Assembly (NCBI GenBank): GCA_023614405.1
Contig: CM042687.1
Location: 232,402,292-232,466,291, forward strand
Source of the DNA: Avena insularis
Lineage: Eukaryota; Streptophyta; Magnoliopsida; Poales; Poaceae
Direction of reading: 5' to 3'
Length of the DNA stretch: 64,000 nt
Part shown: piece after piece, positions 33,555 through 43,900 of the stretch
How the letters are laid out: each line of letters begins with the position of its first letter
Numbering within the stretch: the stretch's first letter is position 1
Made by a program: the position numbers and the translations under genes
Notes under the pieces: model-generated
Seen by the model: the letters and a program-made list of their open reading frames with translations, nothing else
Told to the model about the DNA's origin: nothing
Database searches by the model: none

Positions 33555-34920
33555 GCGACTCGGCCTGGGTACTCGATGCGTGGCGAGTGGTCCTGGCGGC
33601 TCTAGGTGATGGGCTGCTCTGACCAGTTGAGGAACCGGGAACGCCCACAGGCCACCGTGTTGGCGGCAGCGCGGCGATGACCTTCTTCTCGCGCTTTGTG
33701 TTGAAGCCTGTGAAGGTATGGATCGAGCCGACCATATTGCCAAATTTTCCGCCGTTTGGCGGGTTGTTATCGGGGTCCTCCCGCGCTCGCCGTGCCTTCT
33801 CAATCTCCCTGAGAGTGTGGCAGTCGGTGATCGTGTGTGTGGCGGGCTTCCCTTCCCTGCTGTGAAACGCACAAGGTTGGTTAAGGAGGGCCGCGGGGTC
33901 GAACCTTGGTTTTGCCTTGTAATTGCCGCCGTCGCCGCGTTGCCCTCCGTCGCGGCGGAAGCTCTTGGGCTCGCGCTGCGCGTGCCTGGCGTTGGCGACG
34001 AAATCGACTCGCCCGTCACTGCGGTGCGTGCTGGTGAGGCGAGTGTTGCTGTAGCGTAGGTCGGACCGTCGTCCGTTGTCGTTGTCGCTCGTACGGCATT
34101 GGCCTCCCGACTCGTCGTCGGTTTCCTGGTTTGGATCTTCCTCCGCGTACCGTTTGGCGATCTCGAGGAGGTCCGGTATGTTGTCGAGCGTGCGAGAATG
34201 TCGCTTGAGCTTGGCGACCAAGGGCTCGTAGCGGCACGAGGTCTTGAAGCAATGGATCGCGGTGTCTGGGTGGATGCCGACCGCGTTGTACCATAGTTCT
34301 TGCCACCGCTGGACCCAGTTGCGGGTCGACTCGCGGGGTCCCTGGACGCATCGCTCCAGGTCCTCGATGGTGGTGGCACGAGTGTAGGAGCACTCGAAGT
34401 GCCTGACAAAGGAGTCGCGCATCTCCTCCCAGGAGTCGATGTTGTCCTGGGGGAGGGTGTTGATCCACTGCCTGCACGTCCCCTCCATCATCAAGGGGAG
34501 GTAATGGGCGGCTAGCAGGTCGGTGTGGCCAGCGATCCCCATCGCCATGAGGTATGTATCCAGCCACACGGAGGGGTCGTACGAAGGGTCGTACTTATCT
34601 ATTTCCTTCGGCGCCTTGAAGTTCGCCGGGTATTTTTCGCCTTGGATCATCGGTCTGAAGCACCTGGCCCCGAGTCGACTTAGCGACCCCATCGGCTCGC
34701 CGTCGCGGCGATTGGTTAGGGTGTGTCGCAGGTCGTCGGGCTGGCGTGCGCGCCAGCTTTGGTTGTTAATGATGTGGGTGCGAGCGTCGACGGGCTGACC
34801 GTTGGCGGCGATGAAGTTGGTCGCTGGCCTGGGGTCGTTGGCGGAGAGTGCCGCGTTCGCGGGTCGATGTTGGAGCTGCAGTGGCTCTAGTGGCGGGCAG
34901 TTGAGGGTGTTTGCCGCCAA
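33555..34920 (-). CDS. Element 2 gag
   Basis: An open frame of about 450 codons from ATG 34920. Residues about 85-230 form the gag core: YPANFKAPKEIDKYDPSYDP, MMEGTCRQWINTLPQDNIDS, SWEEMRDSFVRHFECSYT, RESTRNWVQRWQELWYNAVG. It is followed by an acidic/Arg-rich linker and a C/H-rich nucleocapsid-like motif CAFHSREGKPATHTITDCHT near 33,830. It is cut at 33554 by element 3; the protease continues at 20846. Confidence 0.85.
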
Positions 34921-35040
34921 TAGGCGGCCGCTTGAGGCCGCTCAGCTGCCCGAAGAACGCGAGTACACCCGACCCTGTGAGTCGGCGCTCGCGTTTTGCT
35001 GCTGGACCGCCTTTGCGAGCAAGGCCCTGACGTACTGGAT

Positions 35041-36219
35041 CTATAGTGCACCGTCACTAGTGGCCGTGATGTTGTCGGCCGCTGCTCGGCCGGCCACGAG
35101 GTTGTCCATCGGGGTGGAGAACAGTGGTAGGCCATTCGCGTCTCGCTCCCGTGAGGAGACCACTATCCGCGGCTGATCCCCAGGGGGTGTGCGGTTGGGT
35201 GGAGGTGGGGCGCCCATCGCCGTCGACCCTGGTGGGGGCCGGGCGCTTCCTCCTGGTGGTGCGTTCTCGCAGATCGTGCGCTCGGACACGCGTGCCGGGT
35301 CGTTCTCGTCGTCAAAGTTCAGGGCGCGCCCCTGGACGGTGGGGTTCAGGCGCGACCTGATTCGCTGCTGGTGGTAGCGCGACAGCTCCTGCGCCGTCAC
35401 CTGCTCGAGGCGAAATTTTTCGCGCTCGGCTTGCTCCTTGCGGACTGCCTCCGCCAGCTTCAGACGGAGTTCCTCGACCTCCATTGCCGTGGCGTTAGGG
35501 GGGATCGGGGTGGAGAAAGGATCCTCTAGCAGATTGGTGCCAGTTGCCATGTAGGTCGCGGCATGGCGATCGGCCCCATCGCGGAGATCGACGGAGTTTT
35601 CCGGCCCGGAGTCGAAGTCAAAGATCCCAAGGATGGAGGGATCCTCGAAGTCTCCCATGTTGGAGACCTGGGTGATGGAGCCCGCGGGTGAAGCCACGGT
35701 GATGGATGCGGCGAGTGACGCCGGGGTCGCCGAGTCGGCGTCGTCGTTGAGGGCCACGTCTTCCGCGGCCGCGGAGTTTTCGGCCACGTTGCTGTGGGCC
35801 GAGTTGTACTCGGAGGAGAGGCGATGGATCGTGCGAACCTGGCTCTCGGAGAGCCGATCGTGTGGCGGCGACTTGCGGATGCGAGCCGAATCCTCCAAGA
35901 CGATGACGTCGGTGAGGCCGACGAAGAGGCTGATCGTGCCGACTGGCAAGATCATGCCGTGCGTGACGGGTCGTGCCGCTGGGACGTAGCTGCTCGGCAA
36001 GATCTGGAGCATATCGCCGATCGCTATCATGTGGCCGGTGGCGACCGTCTCGTTGATGGGCAGATTGGATCTCGCCGCAGAACACCGGTCGGACCGGCCA
36101 GGCCACACGGTGGGCGCCACTGTCGTGGGAATGGTCACGGCGAATCTTGCAATCGGCGTAGTAGTAGAACGAGGGCAAGGGCGGCCAGCCATCTGCGGTG
36201 CGAGATGAGGCGGAGACAC
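35041..36219 (-). CDS. Element 2 leader ORF (392 codons) starting inside the LTR
   Basis: ATG at 36219 lies about 100 bp inside the LTR; the frame crosses the LTR end (36121) and the primer site (36119-36103) without a stop and continues to TAG at 35041. It encodes a moderately hydrophobic N-terminal domain (LFVGLTDVIVLEDSARI), an Ala/Ser-rich linker, then a helical segment AMEVEELRLKLAEAVRKEQA and a Pro-rich tail. It ends 120 bp before gag in the same strand. No known domain recognised. Confidence 0.55.
   Translation of the reverse strand: MSPPHLAPQMAGRPCPRSTTTPIARFAVTIPTTVAPTVWPGRSDRCSAARSNLPINETVATGHMIAIGDMLQILPSSYVPAARPVTHGMILPVGTISLFVGLTDVIVLEDSARIRKSPPHDRLSESQVRTIHRLSSEYNSAHSNVAENSAAAEDVALNDDADSATPASLAASITVASPAGSITQVSNMGDFEDPSILGIFDFDSGPENSVDLRDGADRHAATYMATGTNLLEDPFSTPIPPNATAMEVEELRLKLAEAVRKEQAEREKFRLEQVTAQELSRYHQQRIRSRLNPTVQGRALNFDDENDPARVSERTICENAPPGGSARPPPGSTAMGAPPPPNRTPPGDQPRIVVSSRERDANGLPLFSTPMDNLVAGRAAADNITATSDGAL
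36103..36119 (-). promoter_or_regulatory. Element 2 primer-binding site
   Basis: Minus strand TGGCGCCCACCGTGTGG one base after the LTR end ACGACA. Position and TGGCGCC start fit a tRNA primer site. Confidence 0.7.
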
Positions 36220-36592
36220 GAGGTTTTACCGAGTTCGGCCCCGAGGTAAAGACCTACTCCTGCTAGATTGTATTATGATGGTGGTACAATGGGGGGAACT
36301 CGGCGGCTAGGCGGCGAGTCCCTTGGGTGTATGATGGAACGTATCTCTACACGCCCTGTAGGGAGGTTTATATAGACTCACCCCCTAGGGTTTACATATC
36401 TTAACCGAATCAGTTAAGGCTTCGGTACTAGTTTAACCTAATCCGACTGGGCCTATCTACTCGCCTGGGCCTCCAGCTTCCAGTCGCTTGGATCCACACC
36501 GGGCCTTGATCCAGTCGCCGTATTGAGCCCACTACGGTTCTTGGGCGATTGAACGTCCTGCTGGGTATACCCCGGTAGGCATATCCCCATCA
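36121..36592 (-). repeat. Element 2 5' LTR (472 bp), the only LTR
   Basis: Plus strand TGTCGTGG...CCCATCA, i.e. TGATGGGG...CCACGACA in element orientation. A TATA-like box on the minus strand (rc of TTTATATAG, 36369-36377). No partner LTR exists at the left end of element 2. Confidence 0.85.
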
Positions 36593-36614
36593 GTACTAAA
36601 GATCACAAGGTGCT
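36593..36614 (+). repeat. 22-bp direct repeat, right copy
   Basis: Identical to 7962-7983; here it is the natural intron start next to the exon donor of the element 4 aORF (AAAAG|GTAAGCAC on the minus strand). Confidence 0.85.
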
Positions 36615-37791
36615 TACCTTTTGACCACTGGCAACACTTGGGCGCTAGCGGTAACAACAGTCTCCTTGGCCTTATGCTTCTTGGAAGCAGAGGCAGGAAC
36701 TTCCTTCATCTCATCATCCTCCGTTGCTTCCGAGTCATATGAGGGATAGCCCTCAAGAGGGGAAAGCTCAGACTCGGGAAGCTGCTCAAGATGATAGGTT
36801 ATAAAAACATCAGTGCAAAACAAAGTCGGATACGAGATGAAAAGGCAAAATGTGTCACCGAAGTCAGAGGTCGTTCAGATGTATACATCTTCATGGAGAC
36901 TTCGGGGATCTTCTTGTTCACCCTCTCCTTAATCAAAAACTGCATCCGGGTCTTGTAGTCCTTCGCAGGGATGCGATTCGGACTGACCCTCAGGCTGTCC
37001 TTCCGGTAACCGATGACTGTGTGCATCAGGCGCTCTCCATGATGCTGTAGTGGCTGAATCCGGCGATCCAGCCAGTAGTGGATCAAATCGGATCCACGGA
37101 TCCCCTTGTTCTTCATAAAGAACTGAATCCGCCTTTTGGCGAGGATCAAGTTTTTAGAAAGTTCTGGCACGTCTGCGTCCCATGATCCTTGGTGGGGGGC
37201 AGCACCATCGACGAAGGCCGGAAGACCTTCTGCCTTTTTTGGAGCCGGAATATCCTTATGATAGAAGAAAGTTCTAGCCCATATTTTGACTCATTCACTA
37301 GTGTTAATCCTAGGATAAATTCGGTTTCTCCTAAGGGCTAAGCTAAGAGTGCCGATGGTGTAAGGAACACCAGCACTGATGGAGTTCTTTCGGGTACCAT
37401 ACCAGAAAAGGGTAAGACTCGGCCTAATGCCAAGAAATCCCTCACTAAGAGCTGCATGAGTGCTAAGCTCGAGCAAGGAATTAGGGGGGGGGAGGTTATG
37501 AAGTTGCACACCGTAATATTGGAGAACTTCGGTGAAGAACTCCGATGGTGGAAGGTTGAGGCCGTGGTCGACATGCGTTCCGAAGAGGACTCGCTCGCCG
37601 TCACGCGATGCGGGAATGACATATCCAGCGTCTCTCCGCCACGCGCCGACAATGAGGTAGCCCTCATCCTCCATAGGTTGGAGCTTGGCGTCGTCCATGG
37701 CGCTTGGGAACCATAGGCCCCGCAGCTTCCTTTCGTTCGTCGCCGCCGTGCCTGTTGTCGCCGCCGCTCCAGATCTTGATGACGATTCCAT
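36614..37791 (-). pseudogene. Element 4 aORF, 5' exons with 'gypsy-type transposon' domain
   Basis: ATG 37791 opens a Ser/Ala-rich N-terminus and the domain also found in element 3 exon 1: PSEFFTEVLQYYGVQLHNLP, the HAALSEGFLGIRPSLTLFWY block, then after a frameshift near 37,300 ELSKNLILAKRRIQFFM, LDRRIQPLQHHGERLMHTVI and SLRVSPNRIPAKDYKTRM. The next exon (about 36616-36800) is acidic (LPESELSPLEGYPSYDSEAT) and ends AAAAG|GTAAG. It continues at 7906. About 35-40% similar by eye to 22649-23609, so the two families are well diverged. Confidence 0.65.
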
Positions 37792-38155
37792 CTCGCTGGA
37801 GAGGGTTAAAAACTGGCGGCTCTAAGGTTTTTTTGGGTGTGCATATGAGGAAGGGTGCGGAATGCTCGAGGAGTACGAGGAGGCAATGAAGAACGGCGAG
37901 GAATGAATCTAGGAGAGAGAGATCTCTACTTATATTAACCTCCACGCGAAGATTCACGCTGATCCGCGTGATTTGTGCCACACGTATAGGAGAGAGATGG
38001 GTGGCTTCCTTGCGACGCCTCCGCCCCCTCGATTCTCGTGCGAGCATTGAAATGGTGTTTTGTTTAGTAAAGAATGAACCCACCAATGGTCGTGCTGACA
38101 GGATGTTTGTCAGTGACAAAACCTGGTCTAAAAAAGTTGTCAGATAACACGACAC

Positions 38156-38351
38156 TGTTTAAATCTGACTCATGTTTTGAAACGAGCAGGAAAATAAATA
38201 AAGTCAAGAAGACATATCCGACTCAGATAAGACTCGGAATTCTACACTACCGGATGAAGTTTTCGGGAACCCTTCAAGATTCTCAAGACGAAGAAACCAT
38301 AAAGCTAGACGATTTATCCGACTTTGGATCTTGAAGACTTCCGGGGGCTAC
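38156..38351 (+). other. Element 4 3' internal end with polypurine tract
   Basis: Upstream region of the aORF on the minus strand and 3' end of the element on the plus strand. The purine-rich CCGGGGGCTAC at 38341-38351 directly precedes the LTR TGTTGGGG and is the likely polypurine tract. Confidence 0.55.
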
Positions 38352-38874
38352 TGTTGGGGATATACTTTCCGGGTATACCCACAGGACTTTCTGACCAGGG
38401 TGGCCCACCAACGGGTTAGAGATTTGCTTCATGGGCGGCCTAGTCAGATAAAGAGGAGGAGTCATTTCTGGCTATGACAATGCCCAGAAGAGTTACCAAC
38501 TTAGGCCTGTAGTATTACTTGTAGTCCAAGTTGTATCTAGTTACCGACTCTGTAACGTATCCGGATAGGTCTCTCCTGTAACCCTAGGCCCCGGTGACTA
38601 TATAAACCGGACCTATGGGAGCCTTTAGGGCACCATATCATAGATCAACCACAACCTACTCGCACAGGCAAACCTCTCTTGTAATCCACTATAACATCCG
38701 GCTCTTGCCGATATATTACTAGGTTGCTAGCAGGAGTAGGATCCGATCACCGCAGTCATATCTAAACCTAGGTAAACTTGTGCTCACCGCTCCCGGAACA
38801 CCGTATGGCTCACACCCCATCTTCTCAATGCCTTTAGGACCCCCTATGGCGTACTTGTCGATAATCCGACGACA
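38352..38874 (+). repeat. Element 4 3' LTR (about 523 bp)
   Basis: Starts TGTTGGGGATATAC, ends about CCGACGACA. TATAAA at 38601-38606, followed by the conserved block CCTATGGGAGCCTTTAGGGC (38611-38630), which also appears inverted at 63743-63762. Plus orientation, so the aORF to its left is antisense to this element, as in elements 1 and 3. The end point is uncertain by a few bases. Confidence 0.7.
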
Positions 38875-39545
38875 CCAAGTGCTCTGGGTGAAGAGGAGAT
38901 TCAGCCTGGACTACATCTTATTGGCCCATCCGAGTCAGGGATCCGAGTCAAGGGTCCGACTTAGGGATCCGATTAAGGGATCCGAGTTAGGGAGTAGCTA
39001 GCCCAATTTTCCCTAAGCCGGCCTAGTTGGCCTTTTTCCTCCTTTCCATTTATCCTATTCTTTTTATACCTCACATCCTCTTACATATATGTCTTTTATC
39101 TTCATATCCTCTATTGAATTACTCATGGCTTTGTTGAATCACTTGAAACCTCAACTATGGGGTACCCAGGGTCATATCCCCGACATTCCCACTGCCGCCG
39201 CTCGACGTTTCAGATTTCTCGCACGGGAAAATTGCTATCATTATGTTTCCTGCATGTGTGAGTTACGAGGCGACACTACCCTATGGTCTACGTCATCTCA
39301 CTGACAAATGCAGATGAACAATCCCATCTGAAGATTCTGGCATGGACGGATCCTATCCGGTTACGAGAAGAGTATGATAGAAGACTCGGTGATTCTCCGA
39401 CTTACCTATTGAAGACGGAGAATATTGCATGGTTCATTAGAGGACTACAAGATATTGCTTGACGATTTGCCGATATCATCTAGACAGAGCATTCAAACTA
39501 AAGAGGAAAGACGACAAAAGATCTCGGAGTTCTCCAGGGACTACT
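38875..39545 (+). mobile_element. Fragment of a related element (3' internal part)
   Basis: No intact ORF. 38931-38992 is a short tandem array of about 14 bp (AGGGATCCGAGTCA-like, four to five degenerate copies). The end, GGAGTTCTCCAGGGACTAC, resembles the 3' internal end before the LTR at 38352. Confidence 0.4.
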
Positions 39546-39820
39546 TTTTGGGATATGCTAAATGGGTATCACCATAAAATGTCTCTAATTCGGCCCAGTT
39601 AGATGGATCCAAAAGGAAGGACCATGCCGGATAAAAGAAGGCTACGATGGAGTCATCAACATACTCGGAGCCTTGGAGTGCAAGACATGAAGACTAGTTA
39701 GTATTAGTGTAGGACTCTGTAACTTGTCCGGCTAGGACTTCTCCCTGTAACCATAGGTTCTGGCGTATTTATAAGCCGGACATCTGAAAGCCTTTAGGGC
39801 ACAACACAATAACCTTGGGG
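39546..39820 (+). repeat. Degenerate, truncated LTR related to 38352-38874
   Basis: TTTTTGGGATATGC parallels the LTR start; TTTATAAGCCGGA (39768-39780) parallels its TATA region and AAGCCTTTAGGGCAC its downstream block. It breaks off shortly after. Confidence 0.55.
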
Positions 39821-40129
39821 CTCCCTGTGTTCAGAAAAAAGAAAAATATCATGTGAATTTCCTTTTCACCGTTACTTTGAATCAAAGAGTAAACAGTGGC
39901 TTCTTAAGAAAAATTCCTAATCCTCTATTTTTTCTCCACATTTCCTTCAAATCAAAGAAGGCCGAATTCATATGAAATAAGGATAGGAAATCAACAACAA
40001 TCTTAATGTCATGGCGTATCATGAATGAATGAAACCGGATGCTTCAGCTACCATGGACTTAATAATGAGACATGCACAAGATAAGCACAAAGCATGTAGT
40101 CCATTCTAATCAGTTCATCGTGTGTACTA
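39821..40129. other. Intergenic, nothing recognised
   Basis: 309 bp of AT-rich sequence between retroelement debris and the genic island; no ORF, repeat end or RNA gene is seen. Confidence 0.4.
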
Positions 40130-40250
40130 CTCCCGACCCATGTTAGTTAACTTAGATTTGTTAAAATTTAGATAAACCTATATACGAAATAGTGTCTAGA
40201 TTTATCTAAATTTAGACAAATTCAAATCAACTAATATGAATCGGAGAGAG
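40130..40250. mobile_element. Stowaway-like MITE (121 bp), degenerate
   Basis: CTCCCGACCCATGTTAGTT at the left and the inverted ...AATCGGAGAGAG at the right, flanked by TA on both sides; the interior TAGATTTATCTAAATTTAGA is self-complementary. Confidence 0.6.
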
Positions 40251-40327
40251 TAGTATTATCTATTCTGATCAATTACAGCGTCAAATCTGTGGAGAGGAAT
40301 TCTAACAAAAAATATATGGAGAGGGAT

Positions 40328-40602
40328 GCAGGACCCTATTGTCGAGGAGCCGCCGCCTTGAAGGAGCAGTACGTCGTCGAACTGGGTGTAGGAGACTTGC
40401 GTCAGATGGCACGTGCAGGGCGGGGGCGTCGGGCGGCCTCCTGGTCCTCGCGCGACGCAGGACCCTATTGTCGAGGAGCCGCCGCTTTGAAGGAGCAGTA
40501 CGTCGTCGAACTGGGTGTAGGAGACTTGCGTCGGATGGCACGTGCAGGGCGGGGGGCGTCCTCGCCACAGGCAGGGCGGCCTCCTGGTCCTCGCGCGACG
40601 CG
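40328..40602. repeat. Tandem duplication, 129-bp unit
   Basis: Copy 1 40328-40456 and copy 2 from 40457 both start GCAGGACCCTATTGTCGAGG and are near-identical; copy 2 carries about 14 extra bases near 40561-40580. GC-rich. ORFs on both strands here are by-products of the repeat. Confidence 0.85.
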
Positions 40603-40620
40603 AAGTAAGTACAACAAAAA

Positions 40621-40692
40621 TGCGTCTGCCGGGAGTCGAACCCGGGTGTATTGCTTGGAAGGCAATTATCCTAACCGTTGGACTACAGACGC
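40621..40692 (-). tRNA. tRNA-Gly (anticodon UCC)
   Basis: 72 nt on the minus strand: acceptor stem GCGTCTG/CAGACGC, D arm with AGTCCAACGGTTAGGA, anticodon loop CTTCCAA (anticodon TCC, Gly), T arm GGGTTCGACTCCC and discriminator A. Internal A and B boxes are intact. A TTTTT run (40620-40616) follows at once and would end Pol III transcription. No intron. The gene is divergent from the D-lactate dehydrogenase start, 225 bp away. Confidence 0.97.
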
Positions 40693-40917
40693 TTTGTGTC
40701 TAATTTTCACTATACAATACTGTAATTCATACTTACTAAAGCTATTGGCGCCGTCATCCTAGCTCCTAACCTGGCACGCGTTACGAGACAACCACGAGGG
40801 GAGGCGACAAACGGATCATCCACTACTCAGCCTTTTTAGCCTGCCACCCACCCGACCCCATGACTCACTCACTCAGTCTGCCCCACCAACCATCCCGCTC
40901 TGACTACGCTACCATCC

Positions 40918-43900
40918 ATGGCCGCCTCGCTCCTCCGCCTCGCCCGGCCTCGCCGCGCGATCCTCCCACTCTCCGCCCTCCGACCCCCACTCTCCACCCA
41001 GCCCCTGCCCCAGGAATCATCCTCCTCCAACCCCAGACGCGGCCTCCCCGCCGTCCTCTCCTTCCTCGCCGCCGCAGTCGCAGGCGGGACAACCGCTACC
41101 GTCGCCTTCTGCGATTCCGACGGCCACGGCCACCGGTTAGTGCACGCTTACCCTACCCACATCAGTCGCTCGATCGACGCTTCCCGTTACTTTTTTCGCA
41201 CCGGGGATTCGCTGAGCTGACGACCCTCGTGCGTGTCTGTTGATTTTTTGGTTCAGGGTCGGCGGGAAGGAGAGCACCGAGCTGGTGGTGCGCGGGGAGC
41301 GCAAGCGCGTGCCGCGGGAGTTCGTCGAAGAGCTCGCGTCCTTCCTCGGGGTGAGTAAGCCAGTTTGAATATGCTGCCTCCTGCTGCCATTGCAAGCGCG
41401 CCAAGTGTTTGGTGCTTTTGCTGGCCGGTGAGGCGGTGACTCATTCGACTTCGACCGACTAAATGGCTAGGTGGATTGCTGTTTTGCAGGAGAACCTGAC
41501 AGTGGACTATGAGGAGAGGAGCTTCCACGGGACGCCACAGAACAGCTTCCACAAGGCCGTCAACGTGCCCGATGTCGTCGTTTTCCCAAAGTGATCTCAC
41601 CTCACTCACTGATCAATTCGTTCTCTGGGTTTGTCTGCCACGGCTTTTCCATATGTTGTAACGCTTCTGCCATCGATTTGCAGGTCCCAGGATGAGGTAC
41701 GAAGGATTGTCATGACTTGTAACAAGTACGAGGTACAGTAGCAATGGAGCTTTCGACTCATTAGCGTAAAGGAACATCATATCCTGCCTGTTTGCTGGAG
41801 CTTAAGATTTGCATTGTATATCGATGACATCCTAGTTTCCATGACTGAGCTCAGCTAGTTGTTGATAATAGTTCAGAGTATTCCTGTTTCAGTTGACTTT
41901 GGACCTGCAAAGTGCTTGCTCGTCAGATCGCGTAACTAATCTGTCTGGAAATTTCCTTTCATGCTCTTAATTAAATTTATTAGGATGTCATATTATCCTG
42001 TTGAGAGAAAGAAACTGAATTTTCAAACAGCATGTTATACTCTCGGTGAAGGAGGTTATTTAGCTTCTTTTTTGTATTTTGCTGCTGGAGTCTGTGGAAG
42101 GAGTTGGTCAGTAACAGTAGTGTTTCTTTCTCCTTTTTCTTGGAATCAGGTGCCAATTGTGGGGCTACATCAATTGAGGGCCACACTTTGGCACCTCATG
42201 GTGGTGTTTGCATTGACATGTCTTCAATGAAGGTAAAGTTTAAGCTATATATATATAAAAAAATGTAATTATAACGTTAACAATGATGAAAATGGATCTA
42301 ACATACAGTGAAAATCTTGCTCTAATCCCTGATAAGTGTTTTTTGACGCACCACATTTTACTGTATTTTGTTATGCCAAATAGGCAAACACTTTCTAAGC
42401 AGAGAGCTATACATGCAGGATACAGATTTCTTTATCTGGTAATGCCATCTATTCTAATGTATCATAAATTCATTACAGGAAATCAAATCCCTGCATCTTG
42501 AGGATATGGATGTAGTTGTTGAACCAGGAGTTGGATGGATAGAGCTCAATGAATACCTGAAACCCCATGGCCTCTTTTTCCCTCTTGACCCAGGCATGCT
42601 ACTTGTTTCCTTTTCCCTTCAAATTTATCTTGTTCTTTTACCTTTTCAACCATCTGTATGAAATCCAGGTTGACATTAAATTTAAAATACAAAATTATAG
42701 TCAATTAAAATCGACTGCAGCTGATCAGCTTAGTCTGCGACATTACCTGGTTGCATTCTCCAGACATTTAGCTGTTATGTACACTTTTTTTCACAAGGAC
42801 ATACGTATGCATGTTTGTAGTATACTCACTAGTTGCTCTGAAGTTCACCCATCTTGCTGGCTCTAAAATAGCAGCAGTCTTCTTGGTTTTGCACCAGCTT
42901 AGTGTAGTAGCGTATGTATGTATTCATTGGTCTGATTTGCAGGACCTGGAGCCACTATTGGTGGAATGTGTGCTACGCGATGTTCTGGTTCATTAGCTGT
43001 GAGGTAATTATCCATATATTTCAGGCTACTTTCAAGCTTCTACAGTGCATGTGTTACCCCTCATCTGCACAAAAAATTACTCCCTCCGTTCCAAATTAAT
43101 TGAAGTTTTAGCTTTGTTCTAAGTCAAACATCTTTAAGTTTGACCTAGTCTACAGAAAAATGTGCTAATATCTACAACTTCAAACATATATAGTACTAAA
43201 ATATTTTCTATGATGAATCTAATGAAACTAATTTAGTGTTGTAGATGTTGATACATTTTTCTATTGTTTTTGTCAAACTTAAAGAAGTTTGACTTAGGAC
43301 AAAGCAAGAACTGTAATTAATTTGGAACGGAGGGAGTACATCCATAACGTGCATGATTCACCTGCTTATTTGTTATAGGCTTATGATACTGCTGTTAATT
43401 GGATTTGATGATTTGCTTATTAGTTTGTAGGTATGGAACTATGCGGGACAATGTGATCAATCTCAAGGTCATTTTGCTATCTTCAATTTTTTTTCCCTTA
43501 GACATTTGACTTCACATACAAATAGTAACATTTTCTTGGTACTTCAGGCTGTTTTACCAAATGGTGATGTTGTCAAGACCTGTTCTCGGGCTCGAAAGAG
43601 TGCAGCTGGGTATGCCTGACTCTTAAGAGTAAAATAACTTTGCATTTTGGAAGGGAATTGTAGTTGCACTGCTTCCTTTTCCTATAATGTCTTAACATTA
43701 CATGAGCTTATACCATCTGTTGCTGCTATTTATGTCGACAACTTTCTTTTGCTTGCCACCATGCTGAATGTCAGATATGACCTTGCTCGGTTGATCATTG
43801 GAAGTGAAGGAACTTTGGGGGTAATTACAGAAGTGACTCTACGGCTTCAAAAGCTTCCATCTCATTCGGTGGTAGGTATTTTGTTTTGATTCAGTCACAA

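Larger units (their letters stand above)
7984..36592 (-). mobile_element. Element 2: Tat-type Ty3/gypsy retrotransposon, lacks 3' LTR, host of elements 1 and 3
   Basis: Reading on the minus strand: LTR 36592-36121, primer site 36119-36103, leader ORF, gag, protease, RT, RNase H, integrase, ending at about 7984. It is split by element 1 (9197-17771) and element 3 (20847-33549); removing each together with one 5-bp target copy restores continuity of integrase and of the gag-protease region. No second LTR is found at the left end, where the internal sequence runs straight into the 22-bp repeat. One nonsense codon in RT, homopolymer frameshifts in integrase and the missing LTR make it non-functional. 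Confidence 0.85.

Noticed and set aside
38352..39820. One small element with LTRs at 38352 and 39546
   Set aside because: No primer site follows the first LTR, and both are preceded by PPT-like 3' ends, so they look like two 3' LTRs of related elements; not fully excluded.
40289..40762. 157-codon plus-strand ORF with two similar halves
   Set aside because: It is the translated 129-bp duplication running on through the antisense of the tRNA; no family similarity.
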